From contig JAHCVI010000001.1 in assembly GCA_019096155.1 (NCBI GenBank), positions 5,518,001 through 5,582,000 of the forward strand: 64,000 nucleotides of DNA. Direction: 5' to 3'. Each line of letters opens with the position of its first letter. Position 1 is the first letter of the stretch. The translations under genes were made by a program, and so were the position numbers. Of this stretch, positions 35,601 to 47,379 are shown in pieces. The stretch is from Staphylotrichum longicolle. Taxonomy: Eukaryota > Ascomycota > Sordariomycetes > Sordariales > Chaetomiaceae. The notes below the pieces were generated by a model. The model searched no databases and had not been told where the DNA came from. It worked only from the letters and a program-made list of their open reading frames with translations.

Positions 35601-36230
35601 CCGGAACCCTCCTTGCCTGCAGAGCCTGCCTGGAGCAACCCTGCTCCAGGGCCTGCATGTAACATCCAAGACTTGGAACTACAAGCGACCGCTTCCGGGC
35701 GGGAAGTTGCCCTGACCATCAGGATCTCGCTCCAGCTCCCAGCTCCTCTGCCTCTGTCTCGCCGCACTTTCCTGCTCATGTCGGCGTCTCAGATCTGGCG
35801 GTCATCTGCGGTTTGCTGGCAGTTCCTGGTGGTCTGGCCCAGTGAAACGTCGAGAAACAGCAATTGAGCCCGCAATTGAGCCCAGACCGGTTTCTGCTGC
35901 GCTTTTCTTTTCTGCATCTTTTTAGATTGACCGTGTTCCCCAACCTTGTCCATCGTCATTACCTGTACATACGAAGTGCCGGTTCACCCCCCCCGGCTCC
36001 CTGTTCCTCGGCCCTGTCCTGCTGGCCTCCTCCTGCTACCCCATCTTCAAATCCTCCGGCCGGCACTCCCGTGTCTTGACTTTATTGCTGTCCGCTCGGC
36101 ACCCCTTCCCATACATACATGAAGCAGTGCGCTCCCCACCGCTGACCTCGCGTGGGACTCACGGGCTTGCGGCATGGACGCAGCAATAACCGCATAGCGA
36201 ATCCCCTGCCCTCGCCGCCCGCCATCCATC
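32647..36230. other. 3.6-kb gene-poor stretch
   Basis: Many short ORFs in all frames (the longest about 150 codons), without domains, plausible splicing or codon bias. The last 450 bp are CT-rich and probably the leader of the following gene. Confidence 0.45.
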
Positions 36231-39200
36231 ATGGGCAACGCCCAGTCCTCTGAGGCGCCCCGGCGGACATCCCAGAGGCTGTCGAAGCCCAAGACCAGCA
36301 ATCATGCGACAGCCGGCCTGTTGAGTCCTGGCCCTTTCTCAAGTAGCTCGCGCCGCCTCTCTCACGCCCAGTTGCCCGATCCTCCACCACCACCCTCGAC
36401 TGTTGCCTCGACACCGACAGCCTTGTCCGCCGTCGAAGCGTCTGGTGGACTAGACCGACGGCTTGACAGCGTCACGTCTCTCCACTCCGCCCCGGGGTCT
36501 CAGAGAACGTCGAAACGACGGAGCTTATTTCGCTCTCGGTCATCCCGGGGTGCTGGTTCTACCCAGCCGAGCCACGGCGGCGGCCCGGGCCCGCACGTGG
36601 CGGACGGGATGACGAGGGCGAGTTCCATGACATACGAGTCCGCCGTTGCCTTTTATGGGCCAGCTGGCTCCGAGAAGTAAGTCACGCAGCTCTGCAAAGC
36701 CCAAAACCAGTCCATCGCTGACAGCTGTCGTGTGCCGATAGCCGGCTTGCACACTCCGATTCTCGCGCCTCGTGGAACTACAACCTCACCTCGTACGAGG
36801 CAAAGCGCCTGCTGAATCTCGCCGAGGAGCCTGGCCTGGAATATGCCACGACAATGTCGGAGAACAGGATGACAACCGTCACAGAAACCACGTGGAAAAG
36901 TTCCAACCCGGCACACCACCCACCCAGTGCCCCCATCACCCGTGCGAGCTCCGACGTGTCGCTGTACATGCCAGTCCGGAGACGGTCCATCATCCAGACC
37001 CCTGGTGTTGCCACTCGCTCTAGCTCAACTCGTGACCTTCCGCCGCTGCCCCAGCCAAACGTCCGATACAGCCATCCCCCGACACCCAGTCTTTCTCGGA
37101 AACAGTCGGTCGAGTCGTACAGGAGTGGTGTCATGTCGATGCCTCCCCGCATGCAGGATATAGACTGTGTCCCGCGAGTGGTGACGCCCTGTGAAGACAA
37201 GTACTTGTCGATCGGCGCCTTCAAGCTTGGGTCACTGCGTATCACCAACGGTTCACCGAGTCCTCTCACTCCGGATATTGATAAGACTCTGGCAGACAAG
37301 GGCGCAAGTGCAGACGAGGCCATCGTACGGGATGGCTATTTCTCAGGCGTACAAGCATCCGAGAGCAACGCCCTCGCTGGCCCGCCGACGCAGGACCGCG
37401 TGCTCTCTCCAAGATTCCTTACCGAGATCAGCCAGAGTCCGTCATCATCGCCCACACGGGCTCAGCCGGCAAGCCTAGCGCTTCAGACAACCTCCAAGGC
37501 CACCGCCCTGGAGGATGAGCTGTTTGAGGATGAGGCGCAGCCAGAGTACTCTTCGGTCGAGGTTTTGGACATCCGCTTGGACCCGAACGCCAAACCACCA
37601 CATGCGCAAGCTCATGGGCGCGACGCTGGGGCCAGCGTGTCCCGGACAGATAGTGGCTTCGTGTCGATAACGAGCCCGGTGTCCGAAACTCCACACAAGC
37701 CACTGGCCAAGGCAGATTCTGGATATAGCTCGAACGTGTCCTTGCGCTCATTCCAAGCCAAACCCCAGGCTGTCGATGATCAGCCATCGACTCGCAGGAC
37801 GGCGCCAGTTGGTTCAGCAAGGCAGAGATCCTCGAGCCAGAATGGTACGTATCGGGCAATGGCCGAGGACGAATCCACTCCACCACCAGTGCCCCCGAAA
37901 GATTTCGCTCGGTACTCGTCGATTTCCTTGGCCAATGGACGCGTTTCCACGTACAGCTTGGCCGGAGAGACCCGAGCAACTGCAACGAGGGCGATGAGGC
38001 ACTCGCTAAGTCCTATCATCACGCTCCCATCTGGAGACAGGGGGTCGTTGTCACCCGAGTCCGAGATTCGCAGTCCTGGGAGTGTCAGGTCTTCGGCGTC
38101 TAATACCTCAGGCTCCGGACCGAGTGTCGGCGGCGGGCCGCAGAAACCAGGCAGGCTGCAGCGGCTTTTGAGCGGAGCGCGCCGGCCTGGCGCCGGCCTG
38201 CCGATAGTCCAGACCACCCGCGTTCCCGAACAAGAGAGCATCCCGCCCGTTCCCGAAGATGCCGAGCACAAACTGCAGGAGCGCGGTGGCCGCTTTCCCA
38301 CAACCGCGAAGAAGTTAGCGCTGAAGTCGCGTTCTAGCCTGGATACCCTGAAGACGATATTCAGCGTGGGGAGTATGGAGGCTGGCCTTGATGCCGTGAA
38401 TGGGCTGCAAAGTGTGCCCGCGGCATCAGAGTCAGAGAGCAACGAGGGCCTCTGGAAACAGACTTTACACTCAGTCCCGACTTCTCTCGCCAACGTTGCG
38501 GCCCATGTCATACCGCGAAAGCCAATCGCCCGTAAGCCGGTGCCTGTCCGTCTAGAGTCAACAAGAGAGAAAGAGCAGGGGAAGGGAGTGGCCGGTCGGG
38601 AAGGCCATGTCCATGGGACCGCGCCCGCGGCAGATGCCGCCACGCCCATCCGTTCTCCGAGCTCGAGTCGGAGGGCCATGAGCCTCACGTTCCTTGGGGA
38701 GCGCGGGATGAAGTTGAGGCGTCGTGTGTCGGATCTCAATTTGGCTCGCTCCACAGCAGACCTTCCGTCTCCGGCCCTTCCCAGTCCGGTCGCCAAGGCG
38801 ATGTCAGCCGAGGGCGATACAAGGAGGCCTCGGTCTACCAGCGCAACACGAAGGCCGCAGTCACTTCGGGTGCCGCCGCCACTGCGATCGCAGTCCTCTA
38901 ATGCCAGCCTCAGTCGCAAAGCGAGCCGCGAGAGCATCCAAAGCTACCCAGCCATGCACACTCTTGCACACAAGTCCAGCATGGACAGCTTTCACAGCTA
39001 CGCCTCGAGCCAGCCAGGTGTCGGTAGCGGCTCGGTTCACTCCATGTCGTCCAGCGGAATGTCCATGGACCCGCGACGACTCCAATCCTTCCGACAATAC
39101 CATATTCCTCAGTCTTCACCCTACAATTCTCCCGACTGGGAGGTGCAAACCGACCATGGCATGGGCAACCGACTGTCTCAGACATTTACGGCCAGCGGCA

Positions 39201-39637
39201 GTCGGCGAAACTCGATTTCGTCAGTTCAGAGCGAAGGCGGTTTCCATCCAGGTAGCGCCCAGGGTTGGCAAGTCCGAAATCCTCAGCAGCTCCTGAGACA
39301 CCGGGCAAGCTACGACGGCTACAGCTACCAGCAGCACCGCTTTTCTCAGCACGGCCATCCCCCATCCATGTCAAACGGCTACACAGCCCCGGTTAAACCA
39401 GCACACGGCCCCTACGGCAGGGTACCGCTCAACGCGGCCTCAACCTGGAGCCGGAGCCAGGTGGATGCTGCCGCCGGGCAGCGGTACCAGGGGGGCCAGT
39501 ATCACCCGTACGTTCCCCGGGGTCATCACCGGAACCGCAGCATGGGTAACCGCAGCGTGCATGGGCCGAATCCACCGTATCGTGTCTTGCACAGCTACAA
39601 CTCCCCCGCGTACCGGAACGCCCCGATCTGGGGCTAG
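36231..39637 (+). CDS. Large disordered protein with N-myristoylation motif, function unknown
   Basis: Two exons, 36231-36676 and 36742-39637 (GTAAGT donor, CGATAG acceptor), encode 1113 aa. It starts MGNAQSS, with Gly2 and Ser6, which matches the N-myristoyltransferase consensus, so membrane attachment is likely. The rest is rich in Ser, Pro and Arg with no recognisable domain. Near the second-exon start is a more ordered-looking piece (SWNYNLTSYEAKRLLNLAEEPGLEYATT). Short repeated Ser-rich motifs such as ADSGYSSNVSLRS and RTDSGFVSI look like phosphorylation sites. The C-terminus is rich in Tyr, His, Gln and Asn. Similar MGN-starting Ser/Pro-rich proteins occur in filamentous ascomycetes as hypothetical proteins. 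I infer a peripheral-membrane scaffold or signalling target, without direct evidence. Confidence 0.82.
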
Positions 39638-41987
39638 CTGTTGCTCATCCCCAGCACCTGACTCTTCTTTTGGTCTACATCTACTATCTCGACAATGATA
39701 TCCTGCATTCTATGGCGTTTCAGTCTCGTTCATTCGGTCCTTCAACCGAAGCCATCACGGCGCATTTCTCAACCCGCTATCCGCGACCATTTTCCTTACC
39801 TATCTATTGGCGGGCCAGCTCAGAGCAAATCTCTCGTGTCATACTCTTTTCTTTCTCAAATCACTTCGCCCGGGAGCGGCTGGCAGTTGGGAAACGGGAT
39901 CACAGGAACCGCCCAACCGAGTTTGGAAAGCACATTCTGTTCCTTTTGTTTGTCTTTGCATTGATCTACCAGTTTGGTTATCAGGGAATAAATCGAAAAC
40001 CGGGCGAGCATCACTATAATACCCAGGAGATATGGGTGGGGGGTTGGGAAGGAAGCATTGGCGCTTGAGTGTTTGGATGTGCTGCATTTTGTACATCTTT
40101 CGAAGTCGAAGAGGAAGGGGAGCGAGAAACCAGAAAAAAACAATGGAACAAATGTACGAGATGTTGTCTGCGTGGGGCTCGGTTGCGCGTTGAATGAAAG
40201 TTTCACCACAGTGCACAGAGAGATAACCCGATCACTTGGACACTCCATCCAGGTAGTACACAGTCCGACGGCGACGCGGCGAGACTGCAACGCTGGAGCG
40301 CGATGCCAGCCGCTGTCCCGCTTTTACAGCTCCAAGGGAAACCCCCACACGTCGGCTCTCAGGCCGCCTGACTGTTAGGCAGTCCGAGAGGCAGTCCAGA
40401 GAGAGCCAGATGCCTGTTGTTTAGGCCGGCGATGCTTTCCCAAAGCCTCTTGGGCTCGGTTGTGGCCGCCGGGCAACAGTTGCCGCGATGCCAGCCCTAA
40501 GATGGCGGTAGAGGAAGAATGTGAAACGTTGGCAACTGGCTTCGTGGTCGGGCTGGGTCTGGGGAACTAACCGCACCCGAGTGGGAGCGGGGGCGGCGCG
40601 GACAGTGCCGGCGGTGTGGCTGTGAAGGTTTAGGGTGACAGGAGGTCATCGATTGGCGGTGCAATTGTGATGTCGAGTGTGACGGTGCGGCACGGGCATG
40701 GGGTGGACAGTTCGGAAAAGATGGCCAAAGAAAATCGGATGCGTTGTTGGGACGGTCGGTCCTGATGTAGTTTGCTCGTCGTTTACCACTTCAAGAGCGA
40801 AGGGACATGATTGCAGGTCTGAAGAGCAATGAGTGTCACGCAAAGACTTCCGCGTTTGAATCACTTGGCGATGGTTGTCGGGGGACGAACCACTCGTGTG
40901 TTTTGCGGGGTGTTGAATGTTGAATTGCTTGAATGTCAAAAGGGGATTGGACAAGCGGCAGCACAGCCACCAGAGCGCGCCAGTGACGAAGGCCTCGATC
41001 GGTGCTGCCGAGTCCATGCTCAAAAGAGAGGACGGGAACTCCTCCATAGGGCTGATGGCGTCTGCATCTTGTGTCCCGCTCTGGGTGAGTCGGCAGGTTT
41101 GTTTGAGACGGCCGAGAACGGAAAGTTGGAGAAGCAGATCCACTTTTGGCCGACTGCACAGCCCCTTGTCTCCCTGTCAGGTCCATCACGAACAAAGCCT
41201 CCCCAGCAGATGAGATGAGATGAGCTGAGATCCTTTTCCCCACATCATTTGTCAACCCACGATGGACTGCGAGCTATCTTGGGCGCTGTGGAAGCAATGC
41301 CACTTCAGTGTACACTGAGCTGGCAACGGGGGACCAAATTGAACATGTCGACGGCTCCAAGCATGGAGGCATTCTAGGCTTCAAAATTACAGTCTTGAAG
41401 TCTTGCCCTGGCACTGAACCACAGCCCCGGGCCGCTAACGTCGGGCAGGGGGTTCGCTCCCCCACCTAAACGGTTGATGGGCAAATCGGTTGGACAGAAC
41501 CCTCCAAATGCGGGGCTGCCTGCGATGTTGGCGGCCCACCCACGCTGCTGAGCCCATGGTTGGTGACCTGGCACCCCTGTCCACGGTTGTATTCTCGACA
41601 ACCCTCTTGGTCAGCACTTGTTGCTTCCAGTCCTCTTTTTAACTCGACAAGGCTGCTCCAACTCGCACCTCTCCCATTTTGTGTCTGACACCCAACGCAC
41701 CGGCCCTCCGTCAGGTACCACGCGTGTTCACCTGTTCGACTCGGAGTCAGGCCGCCTTTCCTGCGTCTCAACCGTGTTCTGCGAGGATCCAATGTCCCAA
41801 TAACGTTGACAAACTGCCCGGGCTCCCTCCCTGCGAGGCTACGGCCCCAGCAAGACGGCCTGACTTGGCAACCGACACCAGCCCACTACCAAGGAGTGTC
41901 TCAAGGTATGTGTTAACAGAGCATGTCTATAGGTTATTTCTTTGGAGAAGAAGCGTGTCGCAAATCAGGGCAATTGACTGACCGTCT
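39638..41987. other. Intergenic, no gene recognised
   Basis: About 2.3 kb with short ORFs only. TTTAGGGT occurs near 40629-40636. A GATGA pentamer repeat lies at 41209-41228. The region 41600-41987 should hold the promoter, and perhaps a non-coding 5' exon, of the phospholipase C gene. A possible donor GTATGT at 41906 pairs with the TTTCAG ending at 42002. Confidence 0.45.
41209..41228. repeat. Pentanucleotide repeat GATGA
   Basis: Three perfect copies and one degenerate copy in non-coding DNA. Confidence 0.6.
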
Positions 41988-44114
41988 ATGCTTGCCTTTC
42001 AGTTCGGCAAGCGGAAGAAGGAGAAGTCGAACTTCATCCGCCGCATGACCACCTTCGCACGAAATGGCTCGCCCATGCATGGGAGAAATGCCATGCTGCA
42101 GGTCATCAAGATCGCCCTCGCCTGCAACGCGAAAACCCTCATCGGAGTCGATATAAGCCTGTGCTTCCACGAGTGCGTCAAGAGGCATGTCAAGCATGTC
42201 TACGAAACGGCCAAGAAGAAAGAACAGTTTCTGTCACGCGACGGCTACGACGCCTTTATGGTGGCTACACAGGGAGTTCAGAACACCAGAGAGACCGAGC
42301 TGCAGCAATACACATTCGACGAATTCTTTATGCTCTGGAGCAACACTCCGTCCGCCTGGCGTGCCGCGGGAGATAAGCAAGAGAAGCTTGACGCAACACG
42401 TCCACTCAGCAATTACTTTATCAGCAGTAGCCACAACACATACCTTGAAGGCAATCAACTCTCTCCAAGAGTTCGGCTGAGGCTTACCGTGCTGCTGTGA
42501 GTATATGACAATCGTGCATGGTGATGAGTGGCCGCTAACAGCCCATAGGTCCTGAGGAACGGCTGCCGCTGTATCGAGATTGATGTCTGGAATGGACCGC
42601 TACCCCACGCCGTCCAAGTCGCCGAACCCGGGTCACCGAAGGCACTTCTCGTCCGGGTCCCTCCCTCGCGTTGCCGGAGAAAAGTTCATGAGCGTCGCAG
42701 TGAGCCGGCGCCACAGCCGCAGTCCGAGTGGCCCCCACTTCCTCCCCAGAGAGAGCGCCAACGCCCCCAAGACTTGAGCGACCGTCTTGCAAAGTCGAGA
42801 GACTCATCCAGATCGAATCAAAGGGTAGAGCCGGTCGTGCACCACCACGGCACCATGACCTCGACTGTGGGCTTCCGCGAAGTGTGCCGAGCGATTCGCG
42901 AGACGGCTTTTGAGACAAACCCTCTTCCCATCATTGTCAGCCTCCAAGTCGGCGCAGATCAAGAACAGCAGGAGGTTATGGTGGACATCATGAAAGAGGA
43001 GTGGGCCGGCCTTCTGCTCGATGTCCCCTTCGACTCGTGCGATCCGTATCAAAGGCAACCCCGATTGGAGGAATTGTATGAGAAGATTTTGATCAAGGTT
43101 AAACGCGCGGAGTGCACTCAGGTTGTAGGGGAGGTTGAGAGGGGACGAAGCAATGGGATCCCCCCCATCTCCCCTAAACCTCGCAAACGGTCCATCTGCG
43201 AAGCACTTGCCGCTTTAGCCATCTACACGCACAGCGAACACTATGAAAACGAAGAGTCCCTCAGCTCTCGGACACCAAGCCACATCTTCAGCTTGAGCGA
43301 GGACCATTTCTTGTCATTGGCCGAAGATACCTCCAAGATCCACAAAGTTCTCGCCCACAACCGCGACTTTTTCATGCGTATCTATCCCAAGGGGTTACGG
43401 GTCGACAGCAGCAACCCGGACCCGAGCTTCCACTGGCGCAGGGGCGTGCAAATGGTGGCCATGAACTGGCAAAAGACGGACGAGGGCATGATGCTCAACG
43501 ACGCCATGTTCGACGGCACCAATGGCTGGGTCATGAAGCCCGCCTCGCTGCTGAGCGACAACAGCACCGCCGAGATGTCCAGCATGTCCCATATCCCACA
43601 ACGCACTCTTGATTTGCGGATCACGGTGCTTGCCGGTCAGTTCTTGCCCTTGCCCGAGGACCGGCGAAAGAAAGGCGGATTTGGCATCGCGAGTGATGGA
43701 AAGTTTCGACCCAGGGTCAAGGTTGAGCTGCATGTTGAAAAGGCGCAACGATCACTCGACTATGCAAAGGAGACGCCGCCCGCTCGGACGGAGAACCCGG
43801 ATTGGGGGTTGTATCCGAAGACTTTGGACTTTTTGGATGTCAAGGGTGTGGTGGAAGAGCTCAGCTTTGTGAGGTGAGCAAACTCCCCTGTTTTCATGCT
43901 TGTCTTTACCACTATGACGACTGACATTTTGGAATCCAGATTCAAGGTCGAAGATAGCTCGAGCAATTTCCGCGGCGAGCTCGTTGCTTGGGCATGCATC
44001 CGTCTGGACCGCCTTCAGCTTGGATATCGATGCGTTGACCTACTGCACCCGGTCACGCGCCGGCCTGTTGAGGGCATGTTGTTCGTCAAGATCGAGAAGG
44101 TCTTGAAGGACTGA
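41988..44114 (+). CDS. Phosphoinositide-specific phospholipase C, with an apparent frameshift in the X domain
   Basis: Exons are about 41988-42496, 42549-43873 and 43940-44114. The X domain shows SSHNTYLEGNQL (first catalytic His), EIDVWNG, and VVHHHGTMTSTVGFREVCRAI (second His). The Y domain shows SNPDPSFHWRRGVQMVAMNWQ and GWVMKP. A C2 domain follows (LRITVLAGQFLPLP) and ends at FVKIEKVLKD. Right after GNQLS the frame shifts: SKSSAEAYRAA, the expected continuation, is in another frame starting at 42464. One base appears to be missing near 42463; without it the frame runs into a stop at 42497-42499. With one base added the total is about 669 aa, normal for fungal PLC. The ATG at 41988 overlaps an acceptor-like TTTCAG, so a 5' exon or the ATG at 42046 are alternatives. 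PLC cleaves PIP2 into IP3 and diacylglycerol. Confidence 0.85.
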
Positions 44115-45459
44115 CAGGCTCTTGGGGGTTTTTCTGTTTTGGGTTGTTGGAGTTGGAGATGGCTTTTTCCATCACACTGGCGTACGGCATTGGAGAACTT
44201 GGAAAGTTCCCTTGGTTCTTTGGTACACTAAGGGGTGGTCGGTTCACACCGTTGCAACATGGACAAAGCGGCTTTTCTGGGTAGCAGGGCGACACTGGAG
44301 GGCACACACATGGTTACCGGCTCAGACTGGCCCTGATTTTGAGCTTTTTGCTCTTCGACCCGCAATCTGGCGGCGAGGAGGTTTCTTTCTGTATATCGTT
44401 GGATACCCCAATTTTAGCTGGCCGGGTTTTTTTTTTTTTTCATTGCAATACCTTCTTTTCCTGTGGTGGTCAGGTTTCATCCTAACGACCAGAGAGGACC
44501 AAAGTCCGCAGTTGGTGAGGCCTTTGCAGCGAAACCCGAGAGTTCCTTGAGCAATGAGATATTGGCTCTGTCTGCCTAAAAGTGATCGGCATAACATTGC
44601 GGACTGGCGGTTGCGTTTTCCTCACTCCGCCTTAAAGCAGCACAGCATCAAACGCACTCTTTTCTTGCGGCGCATGGTTATCATCGGGTAGTTGCATGCG
44701 TGACAAACGAGGACGAGTGAAAAACAGACGAGCCACACCCATCATAAAGCAAACGCCGGGTACTCAAGTTGTAGTAGCCGCAATGAGCCGTGACGTGATT
44801 TGTTGGCGTCATATATCTCCTCAGGCGGTCCAGTCACTTTTTCAAGTGTTTGCAGGAGGCGTTGTTTCACAATGTCTGCAGGTTTCCTAACCCTCGATGT
44901 GATCGGATCGACGGAGCAGCTTGTCCGGGGTCATGTTGCGACGTTGAGTATATAGAGAGTTGCACTTTCAGTAGAATGGAGCAAATATGGCTTATGAGCC
45001 ACCCAGGTCCAGGTTCTCGAGTCATCGTGGTGTTACTTGTGTCCATTGTGTATTCCTAACTTCGAGCAGGCTATGTTCTCTGCATGGTTTTACTCTCTGG
45101 ATGGCCCTTTGGTTTACGAGATACAGTTAATGAGAAGTCCTAAAGCAGCCCGAATCGGGAGCACACTTCCCTTGAAGTGTCGGGAAGGAGCATCCCACCC
45201 GTCTGACCCCTCTTCCGATAGGCAGCAGCCACAACAAGCACGACAGCAGGGCGCATTGTTTTTCTTCTCGGCGTTGGAGCCGAAAGGGGAACGATGGAGG
45301 GGAGTCTGTTGGGTATTTAAAGAACGCGCCGCTTCCCTCCACCTTCCCTGTGCTCTCATCTGTGTTTCTACCACACAGATCCGGAGCTTGAGGAGAAGCA
45401 CATCACCATCTGACAGACTCTTTCAACAGACCCTCGGCTTCAAGTCTTTCGACGCGCCC
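44115..45459. other. Intergenic: PLC 3' region and mini-gene promoter
   Basis: No supported ORF. A poly-T run of about 15 bases lies near 44428-44440. TATTTAA at 45314-45320 is a TATA candidate for the gene that follows. Confidence 0.5.
45314..45320 (+). promoter_or_regulatory. TATA box candidate of the zinc-ribbon mini-gene
   Basis: TATTTAA lies about 145 nt upstream of the first downstream ATG (45460). It would place a start site near 45345-45350 and a leader of about 110 nt. Confidence 0.4.
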
Positions 45460-45807
45460 ATGGTCGACGCTCAGAGACTCAGCTGCTGTCGGGAGGCATC
45501 TATGACGGGCAATACAACCTCCGCAACAGACACGGCTGCTGAACCAGACATGCTTGCGCCAGCTAAGACAGCGGCGGTAAGTCAACATGTCGGTCCTCCC
45601 GGTTCCCCAGCCAGCACTCACTGCCTCCAGCAACACGCCACCCCCTTTCCTTTACTACCCTGTCTTAGATGTACGAGTGGGATCAAACTGACCTCTCAAC
45701 TTCAGCATATGCCCGGTGTCCGCTGCCCAACCTGTGCGAGCGAGGGCCGGGAAGTCTGGGTCCTTGAGGGTCGGCTCTGTCCGTTTTGTAGGACGCCCTG
45801 CCTGTAG
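45460..45807 (+). CDS. Tiny CxxC zinc-ribbon-like protein
   Basis: The model is exon 1 45460-45576 and exon 2 45706-45807 (GTAAGT donor, TTCAG acceptor), giving 72 aa. An alternative start at 45502 gives 58 aa. The C-terminus reads RCPTCASEGREVWVLEGRLCPFCRTPCL: two CxxC knuckles 16 residues apart plus a further Cys, as in a small zinc ribbon. The N-terminal half is Thr/Ala-rich and probably disordered. The 129-nt intron is a multiple of three and contains no in-frame stop, so an unspliced product of 115 aa is also possible. The first ATG after the TATA candidate is 45460. I recall similar short Cys-rich C-termini (EGREVWVL..CP.C..PC) among unannotated small fungal proteins, but no function is known. 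Confidence 0.6.
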   Translation: MVDAQRLSCCREASMTGNTTSATDTAAEPDMLAPAKTAAVSQHVGPPGSPASTHCLQQHATPFPLLPCLRCTSGIKLTSQLQHMPGVRCPTCASEGREVWVLEGRLCPFCRTPCL

Positions 45808-47379
45808 CAACACCACTAAAGGGTTGAAAGTCAAATGGATAGTCAGTTGGCGGCCACTGGGCCATGAAACTGCAGTATCGTTGTTCTAGGGATCTAAGTC
45901 TGTCTTTGGTATTTTTCCGGCGATCGAACTGAGGGTATGTCATGGAGAAAACGTCCCAGCTGTCTTCCACCAAGGGTTGTGTGATCATGGCATGGGATAC
46001 CGGTAGTGCCAGACGAATCACTATCTGATTTGCATATTCAGGATTTGAAGGCCCAAATCCGTTCTTAGTTCAACTGCTGTGAAACGCCAGTTGCGTTTGT
46101 TGATGCCTGACCGAGCCCTTCAAAAGGTGTGCCGCACTCTGGGGCAAGTATCCCTGTCGGCCACGTTCCATCGGAAGTCATGCCGGAGGTGGTCTGGAGA
46201 ACGAACACTCGACAGCCCGGTCCCGATGGGTCGGTTGCACAAAGCTGGCCGCGACACCCCACCTCGAGCCGACCAGACAGTGTGATAGTGGGTGGACATT
46301 CAGAGTTGATGTTTTGAGTTGATGAACGGCCCGCCAGCAGCTGGGGACGTCGATTGGCTGGGTGGGACCCCATTACATAAGCCATTCGCAAAATCGACAT
46401 CCATAAAAACGTCGTCCACTAAAATTTTCCTTTCCAACTAAACAATCGCCAACTTCCTCAGCAATTCTGCTTGCTGCTTCTCCGTGCTGCTCGCTGGCAC
46501 CGAGAGAACCACTCCTCTGCAGGAGACTGCTATTCAGTACCAGTGCTTTAGCCACTTGCCAGCATTCATCATGCGGTGATGCGGTGATGCGGCACACGAG
46601 GTAAGTCGGGCTCGTCACAGGGCCTTGATCAACACACCATCAACCAAAGGGTATGTTCCATTTTTCTTCTCCCACTCCGTCCACCAAGTACCCACCCTCT
46701 TCGGCTGTCGTTATGATGAGCGTAATTTGCGATTGATACCGCCAGGTGGTCCCCTTTCGCCGGGTGGACTATATCTGGCGGACACATGATAGTCATTCTT
46801 ACATATTCTGAACTCCGCGACAACATCACCCTTCTTGGCACCCGTTACCGTCTACTGGGTCGTGGATATGTGGCTAACAGGATTGTTAGGTTTTCAGTCT
46901 CTCTTGTGGTTAAACACCCTTGGCGTGCAACGGACAGGCTCTGAAAGACGGGTTTGCGTACACTACTGGCTGGGAGGTGGTGTCTCGGTTCAGCTGTCTT
47001 GGGCCAGCTGGTTCTCGTAGCTCTACAAAATAGAACGCATGATTTTTCAACTCTGCACTCCACACCGCCATGAATCTTCCTCGCTTCTTGTGCTGTCATT
47101 TGCAACGGACCTCAATGGTGCCGCCCCTTTGACTCGGGACATGACTATCGCGCTTGTTAAATCCCCAACAGAGGTGTTGAACGAAGAGCTCCGTTCCACA
47201 TTGGAGTACAACCTCGTTGTCTCGGAAGTTGCACCTCTCGCGGCGGGGTTGACCTGTGAGGTGTGATAACACCGTTGTTTGTCATTCCATCCGTGCCATT
47301 GCAGAACGATGGTTCAGCAGGCGGTCAAGACATGTATCTGTATTCTCGTGGTATCTAGACAGAACAAAATAAAAAACCT
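45808..47379. other. Intergenic, no gene recognised
   Basis: About 1.6 kb between the 3' ends of the mini-gene and Cms1. Only short ORFs. A three-copy ATGCGGTG repeat lies at 46571-46592. Confidence 0.5.
46571..46592. repeat. Short tandem repeat, 8-bp unit ATGCGGTG
   Basis: Two perfect copies and a partial third in non-coding DNA. Confidence 0.6.

Noticed and set aside
37780..38937. 385-codon antisense ORF within the N-myristoylation-motif gene
   Set aside because: The sense frame is longer, spliced canonically and starts with a meaningful motif; the antisense product is compositionally a shadow.
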